Part shown: positions 46,342 through 58,300 of the stretch, one piece after another
How the letters are laid out: every line of letters begins with the position of its first letter
Position numbering within the stretch: the first letter of the stretch is position 1
NCBI GenBank assembly: GCA_010093485.1
Contig: MU001500.1
Span: 72,198 to 136,197 of the forward strand
Source: Karstenula rhodostoma CBS 690.94
Taxonomy: Eukaryota > Ascomycota > Dothideomycetes > Pleosporales > Didymosphaeriaceae
DNA: 64,000 nucleotides
Direction: 5' to 3'
Notes under the pieces: generated by a model
Database searches by the model: none
Told to the model about the DNA's origin: nothing
The model's input: only the letters and a program-made list of their open reading frames with translations
Position numbers and translations under genes: made by a program

Positions 46342-47763
46342 ATGCACGTCCTCATCATTGGAGCAGGCCTTGGAGGTCTTACGCTTGCTCAAACGCTCCG
46401 AAAGCAGGGCATTTCGTACGAAGTCTTCGAGCGCGATGAAGACGAGAGTGGTCGATTCCAAGGGTGGGCAATTGCGCTTCACACGTGAGTGTCCAAGGGT
46501 TCTATATGTTCGTGTTTAGAAGCTGGAGATTTTAGGGCTGATATAGCTACAGTATCGTCGACGAATTCCTGTCCGCACTTCCGTCTGATATGCCAGACCT
46601 AAGAGAATCCACCAACCATCTTGCGCCCCTGGATTTGCGCCATCAATTCGCATACTACTATGGTGGGAGAGAGGGGTGCTTTGGACTCGAGGTAGGGAGC
46701 TCCCCCACAGCCAGCACATTGGGATTTCTTGATTGGCTCGATTGACATGCATATCAGGACTCGCCGGATCGACCGTTCATCCGGGCTGAGCGATCTCGCC
46801 TCCGGAAATGGCTATTGACCAATATTCCCGTCAAATGGAACAAATCTTTGACAGATATCGAGCAAGACGACGCGGGGGTAACTGTGCACTTTAAAGACGG
46901 GACTAGCGCTCGAGGTGACATCGTAGTAGGCGCTGATGGCGTACACAGTCCGGGTGGGTCAAGTCCGTATTCTTCAAACGTGGCTTGTCATGCTGATTAG
47001 AAATCTAGCTCGGCAGCATCTGCTCAAAAAACCGAGCAGCGATCTTCTGCATCTCGTGCCACTTAGGGCGATTGTAGGCGAACTAGAATTGACAGGAGAT
47101 GCCTTCAAACGTCAGCTCGAACTGGGCCATAGCGCCTACAACCTCATCAACCCAGAGCTGGGCTTCATCGGCTTCGTTGGCGTCCATTACGTTTTCCCCG
47201 ATGGGCAAGGCGGCCGCTTCTACTGGATGTTCATGCAGCCGGATACGGCCGATATTGACATTACGGATGCCACGCATTGGCTGCAGACATCAAGTTCGCA
47301 GGAGAAATTGGACCACGTCAAAAAAACGGCTGCCGGGCTACCTCCAAGACTCCGGGAGATTTTCGAGCTGACACCGGTCGAAGGAGTGAGGCAGGAGCCG
47401 CACATTTGGCGCGATCTCGAGCTTGAGTCCCTGCCTACCAGTCGCGTGGCCCTGCTGGGAGACGCAGCGCATGCCATGACTCCGTCCCGAGGCGAGGGCG
47501 CATTCCATGCCTTCATCGACGCCATGAGGCTATCCAAGATGTTAGCAGGGCTCCAAACGGACGATAGGTTCAAGGATATCAACGCAGTGAAAGCTGGCGT
47601 TGCGGAATACCACAGCGAGATGCTGCAGCGGGGTACAACGGCTGTGCGGGCGTCTCGAAGCTCGTATCAGGATGCGAAAAAGCGGTCCGAAACTGGCCAG
47701 CACTTCACATCCGGCATGAAACCGCTCGAAATCGAGCCCGTTGTGCTTGCCGCCAAGGGATAG
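46342..47763 (+). CDS. FAD-dependent monooxygenase (aromatic-hydroxylase type)
   Basis: Class A flavoprotein monooxygenase, 410 residues in four exons: 46342-46484, 46553-46691, 46758-46953, 47009-47763, all in phase. Motifs: N-terminal FAD site VLIIGAGLGGLTLAQTL; DG-type motif VVGADGVHS immediately before the third intron; second FAD motif RVALLGDAAHAMTPSRGEGA. No C-terminal membrane anchor. Related enzymes hydroxylate or epoxidise polyketide and alkaloid intermediates with NAD(P)H and O2. Head-to-head with the dioxygenase, which suggests co-regulation. Confidence 0.9.
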
Positions 47764-48936
47764 ATACTATAGGTAGTTGTCCTTTTTTTTCGGACCGAGC
47801 TCGCGCGAGAAGGACGGAAAACGAGAAGTAATAAAACCTTTTACGGGCTTCCTTGTAGAATGCTTGCGTGCTGTGCAGTAAGAACCAGCAGCTGGTTGGT
47901 AGAGATGGCGGACATGTTCCGTTCGAGCGGATACCTGCAGATTTGCGACGTACGACATGCAAGTGCGTGCCTTTAGTCCGGGGAGAAACGTAATTGTTCT
48001 CCGGGAAGCGAGGCGCTATTTATCGCGATTGTCGCGCGAGTTGCCCTATTTATGCTTCCTTGTTTGCCGTTGCATGTGGCTGACTGGGCGGACGCACCCG
48101 TGCGAAGCGAAAGGCTACGTTTTGTTCCGCCCGGCTCTTTATTTCGTCTACCGGTACGAGGCTTACGGGTCTGTATCACGCCTAGGCTGCTGTTTGAGTA
48201 TCGATCTTCAGGACGACGAAACAATCGTCCGACACTGACATTAAGCAGCTAAACCCCCTTGTATGTTCTTTTCCCGATGGGGCGGAAGGGACATTTTCGC
48301 GATCGAAAATGGAAGGTCGAGCTGACTACTACCGACAATATATGCCCCTTGGTGTTTATACCAACCCACCCCACGTGCTTTGATGCTACTTACTCAGTGC
48401 AACCATGTCTTAAATGTCGAAGGGCGCGAACGTTACACCCGGATATGCCGGTCCGCATCCGATACGACGAATGGAAGGACCCGCCAGGATTCCGATGCGG
48501 CTGATTCCGTTTCGGACCGCTGACAACATGACCGCTGACTGCTGACCGCTGACCGCTGAACTGCCCCCCATTCAACACCACCTGCGCAATCTCTTAGATT
48601 GCTGTCCAATAAAGAGCGCAGTCATGGACTTGCGGCTCTGTGAATAGACCCTTCTTGCTCCACCGCCACTGAAGATGAAGGTGCATGAATACGAACGGCC
48701 ACACCGTTTTGTCAGATTCCGTTCATTTGCATCAGTGCAAGGTGGGCCGACTGACGGTCTTCGTATCCATGTAGGTGCATTGCCGCGGCTCCCTGCATCA
48801 ACGAATAGAGGGTGGTTGATCTTGGATTGGTCTATTAGAAGAAAGATAGGATCTAAATGGCTCTAATGCAGAATATGACACAATCTATACTGGATACCCC
48901 CCCCACAGAACTCGCGATGGACGATGGCCGGATTAA
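47764..48936. other. Intergenic, 1.2 kb
   Basis: 3' flanks of the FAD monooxygenase and the regulator. Contains four 7-bp CCGCTGA/CTGCTGA units at about 48532-48559. Short ORFs without features; no RNA gene seen. Confidence 0.55.
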
Positions 48937-50364
48937 TTAGCTGCATCGTAGCATCTGCCGCAATCGCACAAGTTTCTGCTGCACCTGAGCCTTCAGGTCC
49001 TTGAGACACTCGGTTTCGGAACTTCCCGATGGGATGGGGCTGGGAAGCTTGTGATTCTGGATGCTGGTTTGAGCGAGACACTGCCCTACAGCTTGGTGCT
49101 GTCGTTCGATCAGATAACCGCAGAGCTGAACCACGAGGACAAGCCGGACATTTCCGAGTGCTGTTGCACTGGCAGTATCTCCTGGATATGCTTCGTGCTG
49201 AAGAGCGGTCAAAATTGCGGCATAAATCTCGAGTAGTAAGGCTTCGCATGCCATGATTAGGTGCCGTGTGATATCGTCAGCTCGTAGATTTCGTATAATT
49301 TCCATCAAGCGATGTGAGGCCGAAAAGACATCCCGTAGAATACCCGGGCCACTCGGGGTACCCATTTGAGGTGTGCTACTTGGCCAAAAGTTAAGGGCGT
49401 CGGTAGAAACATTGCTGGAGTGTCGCGGATCCAGCGTAGCGGAGCTCTCTTCGGGGGGTAGCCAAGCGACAACCGATTCGAAAGCGGCAGAGTCGATTAG
49501 CGGAGATTGCCCCTCGTTGGGCCCTCCACCAAATGAGAAATCTGCGGCCTGGGCTAGGTTGTGGCTCGAGGCGCGCAAAGTTGACAACTGTACGCTAAGG
49601 TGGGAGAGCTGTGCTATTACTGGATTCGAGCTCTTGTTCGGGAAGTTGCTTATAGAGTTTTCGCCCAAGCTCTTATGCACGCTGTTCCCCTTCCCGCCGT
49701 GCTGTCTCTCGTAATTTCCAGGCCCGAGTTTTCCAGTATCATGCGTGTGGAAGCTCGGTGGGCTCGGCATAGATAGCGATTGGATTGGTGAGAAGGCGTT
49801 CAATTCCCCTACCCCGTTGGCATCGCTTCCCAAAGCGTTCGAATTCGCCAGAAAATCGTCGAAGTCGGAGTGATTGAAATCCATTCCATCCCAAGGCATG
49901 TCAGATTGTGTCTCTTCCCAGGTGGTGGCACCTGGCCATGGCCATGTAGACATTGAAATGCTCATCGGATCTTCCATGAGCTGGGGGAGGATCTTGGGTA
50001 CCGTCCTCTCGGAAGCTGGTGTGGCCCGGTTAATAGCTGCGCTACGTGGTTAGGGCCCAAGGAGAAGGAACTCACAAGATGGACCGGTTGTCAAAATCTG
50101 TGGTGCGACTTCAGGCGTACTGGCCTCAGATATTCCAGTCGTCTTGGCCTCCAAGGTCAGGCGACGGACCGTCCTTGAATTTGAACTTGGACGTCCTTTG
50201 GGCAGAGAAGAACTGAATACGCATTGGGCGCCTTTTGAAAGACATCTATCGCAAACATCGCCGTTGTCCTTGTTTCGGATACATCGTAGCTTCTGTCTGT
50301 GACAACGATCGCACGATTGTCGTTGAGGTGGTGCTGCCGCCGCAGAATTCGATCTTGGTATCAT
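48937..50364 (-). CDS. Zn2Cys6 transcription factor, AflR-like
   Basis: Pathway-type regulator. Exons 50076-50364 and 48937-50036, 462 residues. The first in-frame ATG is at 50364; the frame is open slightly further, but only to a TTG. Zinc cluster just after the N-terminus: CDRCHRQKLRC...CDRCLSKGAQC, preceded by a Pro/Gln-rich stretch. The middle is Ser/Pro-rich and disordered; the C-terminal third (from about 49330) has the helical block HRLMEIIRNLRADDITRHLI and QLCGYLIERQHQAVGQ that I associate with the AflR domain of aflatoxin/sterigmatocystin-type regulators. The intron is only 39 bp yet splices in phase. A likely activator of the surrounding genes, nuclear. Confidence 0.85.
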
Positions 50365-51202
50365 ATTATGGCTGAGGTCCAACTAGTACGACCATTAGAA
50401 GAATGCTGCGCTAAAAAAAGCAACGGTAATGAATGCCTGCTGGCGACAGCGAGGTCGGCACGTGTGGCAGCGAAATATAATCTCGGGTGACGCAGTTAAA
50501 GGATATAGGATAACTCCAGGGGACAGTGCAGCAAGGCGGGATGATATGTCCGCAGTCCAAAAAAAGCGCTAGGCCTTACCCCATGGGAGATAAGTAATCC
50601 ATCCTGGCCATGTAAAAGCACAGTAAGATTGCCTGCAAATCGGATTCGTCGAAGGTAGACCAGCGTACTGAGAATGTGATGCGACCCATGCTAGTTTGGG
50701 TAAATTTTCAAACGAAAATCGTTCGAAACAAGGCTGCAACGGAGATGCTCATTGCTTTCTCGTGTCTACGCGTGTCGGGAAGGTGCTCGTATAAGTGTAG
50801 ATAAGCTAAGGGTTTTGGGCAAGTCAGGTCTACACATACGGGCTTATGGGCTGACGGCTGTAGATCCCTGTATCAGCCGCTGTCGTATCTACTGCAACTT
50901 CGCGAGGCAGAACTATGGCGTGCGTGGCGGCCGGGCTCGTTATTGGAGGCCACACCACCGCGATCTGCTGAGGCTGCATATGCTTATGCACCTTTGCCTA
51001 CACTAGGCGAGCCCCACTATATCATCCGAACCACGAAATAGCAAAAGCTCATATGTCCCATCAAGGGCAAGAGACGCGAAAGCGAGAATCGTGGTACTGG
51101 CAGTGGATGGAGGGATGGCATAACACAGCTGGACCCATGTTCATTTTCGAGTATCTACCGAGGTGTGCGTCACGTCACACGGCTGCATGCAAGCTCACAC
51201 CG
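50365..51202. other. Intergenic, regulator promoter and GMC 3' flank
   Basis: No gene seen. Purine/pyrimidine tracts near 50555-50575; no exact TCGGCGATTT site. Confidence 0.5.
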
Positions 51203-53064
51203 TTATTTTCCATCCAGAATAATGTCAGCAGCCTTTTCTGCAACACCATACACCGGAGCCATTGTGTGACCGCTCGACTGGCTCGGAATAATTGACGCAT
51301 CGACGACCCTGACGTTCTTTGTTCCGTGAACCTTGACCTTCTCGTCTACAACACCACCCAATTCGACGGGCAACATGGCGCATGAGCCTACTACGTGCAA
51401 TGCGTTCAGGACTTGACCCTTAAGAAAGCGCGCCCACTGATCATCTGAAGCATCGAGCGGTAACGTGTCATATCCCGGAGTTAAATTGTCGGCAATCAAG
51501 TCGCTGAGAGGGGCTGTCGCAAAGGCCTTTTGCGAAAGGCGCCCCACCGCAGTCAGCATATCGAGATCGAAATCAGTCGCCATGATGTTCGGAACAATGA
51601 TAGGACTGTCGATAGCGTCTTTTGAGCCAAGATGAACATTTCCCCATGAGAATGGCATCGAGGTCCAGAACTGCGCAAGGATGCCGTCCCCAGTGTTAGT
51701 CGGGAAGAGCTCTGCGACTGTAACATTCTTCTTGAAAATCAGGTCATGCTGTATACGAAAGCGTTTCTCGATCGCGTTCGCGGGGATGGCTCCGTCGAAG
51801 GTTGTTGAGAGGTGCTTAGCGTACTCGCTGATCTTCGCAAGGGAGGAAGACGCAATCTTCGCGGTGTTGTTCCCAAACACATCTTGCGCCGTGGGCATTG
51901 TTGCGTAGGGTATGCGACCGAGAAACTTCTCTTTGAGAGAATATGTCATGGCGACGATGTTGTGGTCCTGCAAAGACTCTCCAACACCTGGCAATTTCAC
52001 CTTGATCTTGATGCCGAGCTTGTTGAGAACCCTGTCGCGTAAAATAAGCATTGTTCACTCATGCCTTTCATGCATGAACTTACTTCGGGTTACCAATTCC
52101 CGACCCCTCTAGTATCAAAGGATTTCTGTAAGCGCTCGCTGACAGGATCACCTCCTTGTTCGCTCTAATCTTCAGCAGCTTATTCGACGGGCTGACATAT
52201 TCGAGACCATCAGCCACAGCGAGTCGTCCGGCATCTTTTCCCCATGTGATTCTCTTGACCGTGCCCTTTACAATCTTGAGGTTCGGCCTAGACTCTGCAG
52301 GGGTATAGTACGCGCGAGCGGAATCTTCGCGCACGGCAGCTTGCGGATCCAATGTCATGGGGGCTGTGACGAATCCATGTGGAGTCCCACCATTCAGGTC
52401 CTTAATCGGTCCCACACCCAATTTCCCCCACGTGGCGCGAGCCTTATCATAGTAAGAACTGTTCGATAGCGAGAGCGGAAAGCCAAGATCCAGAAGCCCA
52501 GTCTCTCCGTGGAAAGCTTCATCGAACGTCACCCCACTGGCAGTCTTCCTTTTCGTCGGCACAATAAAATGCTCGCCCTTTTTCCACGAAGCGAACAATG
52601 CGTTCCAATTCCAACCCCGGTTTCCAAGCTCCTCCCAGGCGTCGTATTGTGCTTTATCGCCGCGGATGTATACCATGCCTAGAGCAATGTCAATGCCAAA
52701 CACCGCGGACGCACCTGACGCACGTACCATTGACAGCACTTGATCCACCCCACGCCTTTCCTGCGCGATAAGTCAAGTTTCGCGAGCCCAGAGCTGGTGA
52801 AGTAATAGAAGGGTACTGGTAATTGATCGACGTATTGAAGCTTGAGAAGAGGAAGTCGACAGTTTGGACATCAGCATCCCGGCGTACATCGTCTCCCGGC
52901 TCGACGACTGCAACGCTGATGCTCGGATTCGCCGAGAGTCGATTCGCAATAACAAGACCTGCCGTGCCTGCTCCAGCTATTACGTAGTCGAAAGCAAGGT
53001 CGCTTTGTGCTGCGACCACTCTGGCGAGGATAACGCAACGCAAGAAACTGACCATTTTGTTCAT
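51203..53064 (-). CDS. GMC-family FAD oxidoreductase
   Basis: Glucose-methanol-choline oxidoreductase, 586 residues, three exons: 52728-53064, 52084-52678, 51203-52031, in phase. Signal peptide after the ATG (MVSFLRCVILARVVAAQ), then the ADP-binding fold DYVIAGAGTAGLVIANRL, the AGKAWGGSSAVNG motif interrupted by an intron before MVYIRGD, the GMC signature 2 region (EVILSASAYRNPLILEGSGI), and the C-terminal catalytic region HVVGSCAMLP with the first His and SSGHTMAPVYGVAE with the second. Oxidises alcohols to carbonyls using O2; likely lumenal or secreted. A single TCGGCGATTT site lies about 250 bp upstream. Confidence 0.9.
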
Positions 53065-53585
53065 CCAGCACTATCGTGCATATGCATGCAACCACTTCGA
53101 AAAGGCGGAACTGATGAAGGGATACTGGATGGGGATATCTCGCAGGTCCTGGGTGGAGGCAACCAGGTTATCGGAACCAGGGGAAGCGTAGGAGAGGTGG
53201 ATTTTATTCAGAGTGCGCAAGAGCGGTAATAAGGCATGCAGCTTGGGGCTCGGCGCATGGATCAACACTGTGGATGCACCTGCGCCACCAATGATGAAAA
53301 TACGAGACATGGTCGGCGATTTATGCACGCCAAATTCTTTTTTTTTTCGCCCGGTCAAGAGTAAGCAGCCAGGTTAAGTCGCGCGAATTATCACAGGATG
53401 AGAGTTTGTACATTTGATTGGATGAAAGCGTAGTCCGTGCTGGCTTACAAGTCCGTGAAAACCTTTACCAAACAATCCGTACGGTCGATGATCAGGCCGA
53501 AGAGAAATAGCGAAATCGGACTATCAATGCTTCGTATCCACTAGTAATCCGTCTGCCGAAAACCTCCAATCAACGTACGAGGAAA
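53065..53585. promoter_or_regulatory. Promoter region of the GMC oxidoreductase
   Basis: One exact TCGGCGATTT at 53313-53322 without a clear partner. A poly-T run lies at 53337-53347. A minus-strand ORF (53071-53358) starts with a Rossmann-like MSRIFIIGGAG but shows nothing after it; not called. Confidence 0.45.
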
Positions 53586-54604
53586 TCACCGACCCGTCAC
53601 TTCATAGTTGTCCAGGGTTGCTTCGGCCTTGACACTCTCCCAGACTTGGTCGATCTTTGCCACAGCCGCATCGCTCAAGGGTCCGGCCTTCAGTGCCTGC
53701 AATGTCTCTCCGAATTGCTGCGTGTTCCTTGCACCCACGATGATGACGTCGCCTTGGTCCCCTGCCAGTTTGGAGTGGTATGCAATCCAACGGTAAGCGA
53801 GCTCCGCTCTTGTCGTGTTCTCGTCTTTCGCAATCTGCTCCCAAACATCGAGAGCCTCCACGAAGCTTGGTCGATTATACATGCCGTTTTACACTTGCGC
53901 CAAAGGCTGACCCTCGCCGAATCGCCCGTTGGGCTCGGTCAGTGCGGCTTTCGACTTGGAGAGGAAACCACCAGCGATAGGGCTATAAGCGTAGAAAGCC
54001 ATGTTGTGTTTGCGGATAACAGGGAAGATCTCAGCGTCTGCGCGACGTGCAACTGCGTTGTAGTTTCCTTGGTAGACCGAGGGAATCACGTAGTTATTCT
54101 CCTTAGCGACGCGGACGATTTCTTATACTTATTCTCCGAGGTAATTGGACAGGCCAAGACGCTTGAATGCACCTTGCTTGTACAACTCATTGAGTCCGCT
54201 AAGAGTTTCCTTGACAGGGACTCGGCGGTCAGGAGCATGCATGTAGTAGACATCGACCTGAGTAGTGTCAGACAAAACAAGGCTCCGAGTCATACGTCAT
54301 GATCCACGTAAATACTTACACTGTCGGTTTTGAGGTTCTCCAGGCTCTTTTTGCCGGAATTGATGACGACGTCTTTGGTGTTGGGCTGCTCATTGAAGCC
54401 GCCGGGCGTCTTGGTGTCGACGGTGAAGCTGGACGCGGCGCCGGCGTTGCCCATCACCACTTCGGAACCGCCATACATCTGCGCGGTGTCGATGATCTCG
54501 ATGCCCGACTTCTTGAGGAAAGCGAGCCATTCGGTGACCTCGTCGACCGAGGAGGAGAGCCAAGCGGCGCCCCCAAAAGCAATCTTGATACCGTTCGCAG
54601 ACAT
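53586..54604 (-). pseudogene. Aldo-keto reductase (AKR7-like) with three stops
   Basis: NADPH-dependent aldehyde/ketone reductase family. Exons 54320-54604 and 53586-54257 join in phase, 319 codons. Tetrad residues are visible: Asp and Tyr in IEIIDTAQMYGGSE, Lys in DTKTPGG, His in VYYMHAPDR; also GLSNYLGE and GNYNAVARR, as in aflatoxin-aldehyde-reductase-like AKRs. In-frame stops: TAA at 54123-54125 and 54129-54131, two codons apart at positions where Glu is usual, and TAA at 53886-53888. No frameshift; frame and codon pattern are preserved throughout. G-to-T changes would explain GAA to TAA, so this is not RIP. It lies next to the PKS-NRPS gene, the usual place for a tailoring reductase. Confidence 0.85.
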
Positions 54605-55338
54605 GGTGCAGGGTGAGAGAAGAGAGACAGTTGTGGAGTTGTGGAAATGGTGACTCAGTCCTTTACATGAGTAGGCTGTGTTTATATAGAGCAAGCGTGG
54701 ACTGTTTGGGCAAGCGCGGACCTTTTGTGCGACCCCAGAAGGTGCGCGCGGGCGGGACAGAATGTACAGGCCACTTAGCGATCGGAGCACAAACGGCGAG
54801 CCTTTGTTCGACGACGTCAGAGGTGATCGCTGGCAAGTGAATAATGGCTAATTTCCTGGGTCTATATCAAGCTGCATGGCTAATTTGTGTTGCTGTTTCG
54901 GCATGTGGCGTCGTCTTGCGTTTGGTTTTGTGTTGCCAGTGCCCTGGGGGCCCGCCTTCGTCTGAACTTGGAGCATCTTAAGGGCGGCTCGTGATTTGCT
55001 CGAACAAGATAAACATTCACCTTCCGTGCCCTCCAGTTCTGATAGGAGATCAATTCACAGCATGTCTTACGTTCCGATCATTGATTGGCTGTTGAGTCAC
55101 ATGATGCTATGAGGGCAGGAGACGTGAAACAGCTCTTGTCCACCGCTAATTCTCACAGTCATCTTTATACACTCGATGTAAACGATTCAGATTAGGGTTT
55201 ATGTCTAGCATACATAAGAGACAGGCCGTGGGAAAGGAAAGAATATACATAGGTTGCTAACCATATTTCAAACTAGAACAAATGAAACAAGACTTGCAGG
55301 ATTAAGAAACCAAAGCCGTAAACCCAATAGACAAGTGC
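54605..55338. other. Intergenic, AKR promoter and PKS-NRPS 3' flank
   Basis: No gene seen. Moderately AT-rich near the PKS-NRPS stop. Confidence 0.55.
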
Positions 55339-58300
55339 TCATCTCCTCGATACATACGCAACACCACGATTACCATCAGTAACAGTCGCATGCTGCGATG
55401 CTATGAGATAATTAAACCCAATCGCCTTGCAGCGTCCCAACCACGAGAGAAACGGCATACTCTTCAGATCCGCCCGATCTCCCCTTTCCCTATCGATGTA
55501 CTCGCGAAGCTCGTCAGTATGGAAACTGATAGAGCTTTGATAGTGTGTGAACCGAGCGGGTAGACCCGGTTCTTCATGGGAAACAGAGGCGGTGAAAGCC
55601 ATGACTGAATCTCCCAACCAACTCGCAGCCTGTTCGGCAGGAAGCATGTCCACGGTACCGTTCCAGACACCCATGTCAGGTGTCAAGCCCAGAGTGTCGA
55701 CCATACGAATAAACGAATCCATCAGGTCTTGTTTCTGCGTGGCGTCTTGTCCGGTTGCGGGAAGGAACCTGTAGATCTGAGATGGGACTCCTAGCTTCTC
55801 TACGGAGCGCTCGAGAATGCGTTCACCAGCCCACTTCGAGGAGACATAGCCATCGCTACCTTCGCCCGAAGGCAAGTGGGCAGCTGCTGTACCGGCATTC
55901 TGTACGGTGGGCTCCTCATCTGCAGGCAGCACACCCACTGTTGAAATGTAATGAACAGGAACATGTCGGGGGGCTGCCAGCTTGACGATTTCTTTCATCG
56001 ACTCGACATTGCTGGGGCGGAGAACGTGGTAGTTGTCCCAGAAAGAACGTACAGCCCCCATGTGGAGCACAACATCAACCTCGCTAGACAAATGACGGAA
56101 CTCGTCCACACTGAGCCCTAGCATCGGCGACGACAGATCGCCTACGTGGTAGGTGACGTTGGGAGCGGTGAAAAGATCGCCTTGTCGTGGCTTGTCACGG
56201 ACGGCAACGCAGTGTATCATCTGAATATCTTTTCGAGAGGCGAGTTGTGGGAGGATGTATTTGCCCAAGAAGCTGGTGGCGCCGGTGAGCATGACCGTCA
56301 AGGATGACGTTTTGGCCTTTGTCGGAAGGGATTGAAGAAAACTGGGAATGCTAGGCGGAGACGTCTCCTTGTCCCAGTCAATGTGCTTGACACCCGAGCT
56401 TTCCTCAATGTTGCGCGCCATATCAGCCAGCGTGCTCGCACCCATGAGTTTGAAAAGTGGGATGACGACATGGAAGATCTCTCGTATGCGAGCTTGGAGA
56501 CGAATGACGAGGAGAGAGTTCCCACCCACGAGGAAGAAGTTGGTTGAGGGGTCCACATCGAGCATAGACTTGTCTGAGTTTCCACCAATAACGTCCTTCC
56601 ATATACGTTCTAATTGTACCATCGTTTCGGTCAACTCGACAGTTTGCTTCGATCCGCTTGTTCGCTCGGGAAGTGCCATGTTCTGAACAGCCTTTCGGTC
56701 AACCTTGGAGTGGCCATTGAGAGGGAACTTTGGAAGGGCGATTGCCATGGTCGGGATCATGTATTGAGGTATAGGCAGTCGTCCAAGAAGATTCTGGAGG
56801 AATGCCTCCTTGTCGGTTACATTGTGTTGCTGGGAAAAGACGACGTGTGCTACCAGAAAAGATGGATCGCCTTCACGAAGCGTGACAACGGCTTCTCTAA
56901 GGGCGCCTTGCGCAGTCGTGACCATGTTGCTCTCAATGTCGCTAAGCTCGATGCGAAGGCCACGGATTTTGACTTGAGAATCACCAGCCATGCGACTGTG
57001 GAAGACCATGGCGCCATCAGCCTGTAGGTGACCGATGTCGCCGGTGCGGTACATACGCGTCCAACCATGAGACATATCGTCGGCCGTTGCAAATGGGTTC
57101 TGGACGAAATGTTTGTTGGTCAGTTCCATGTTGTTGAGATAGCCAAGCGAGACGCCGGCACCACCCAAGTAGATTTCACCAGGCATTCCTACTGGGACTG
57201 GGTGGAGCTGCTCATCGAGGATGTAGGTGTAGTAGTTAGGGAGCGAGTAACCGCATGGAATACGTCCCATCTCCTTTACTGCCTCCCTCTCTCGATATGG
57301 TATCTCGATCTTGTGAGACGAGATTGAGATTTCCGTTGGACCATAAGAGTTGAAGAAGCGCAATTGCGGTAGATCGAGGCTGGCGAATTCGTCAGTGACA
57401 ATTGTAGTCAGAGTTTCGCCACCTCCAAATGCGAATCGCCAGCTGGACGCTTGCCGAAGAGGTTCACCGCCGAATTCTATCCACATCGAGTACTCGGAAG
57501 GCGTTGCTTTGGTATAGGTGATACGGTGTTCCTGAATGATCTTGGCGATTTCGATCGGATCACCACGCTTTTCGGCGGGAACAATGTAGACCATACCACC
57601 ATTGACGAGACCCGTGTACATTTGATCAGAGGAGTGGTTAAAGGTGAATGCGCTCTGTTGGAGAGCCCGTTCGGCGCCCAGACCCCATGTTTTCGTGTAG
57701 CCCTCGATCTCGTTGCGAAGCCCAGCATGCGTCACCTTGATGCCTTTGGGCGTACCTGTGGAACCGCTAGTGTAAAGTATAGCAGCTACCGATTCTGACT
57801 CCGCCACGATCGCAACAGGTGCTGAAGCTTCGAGAGGTAGGTCCGAGACGTTGATTACAGCGCAAGGAAGATCTGTCTGTAGGTGTGGTGCCTCGTCAAT
57901 TGTCGTTTTGTCGGCGAGTATCGCTTTAGGCTCGCAATCCTTTGCAACTGCCGACAGGCGAACAGTGGGTTCGCGGAGATTCAAAGGTACGTAGACGGCA
58001 CCGATACGCATGATGGCGAGCATAGAGCATGTCCAATCGGCTGCGGGTTGTTGGTAGACAAGGATCCTGGAACCTTTCCCGATACCAGCATTCTGCAGTA
58101 CTTCGCTGATGGCCTCAATTCGGCTACTCATCTCCTTGTACGTCAACTCTTGACCAGTGCCGTCCATTAGTGCCACACGATCTTGGTTCTTCGTCGCAAT
58201 CTCATGAATGCGGTGCGGGAGTGTCGCGGGCCAGTCCGATTGTATATTACGCCCACGACCAATTTGTGTGCTCCGGGCAAGCTGTGTTTCGCTGAACAAC

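Noticed and set aside
53071..53358. 95-residue minus-strand ORF starting MSRIFIIGGAG
   Set aside because: Rossmann-like start only; the remainder shows no SDR or NmrA features and overlaps the GMC promoter.
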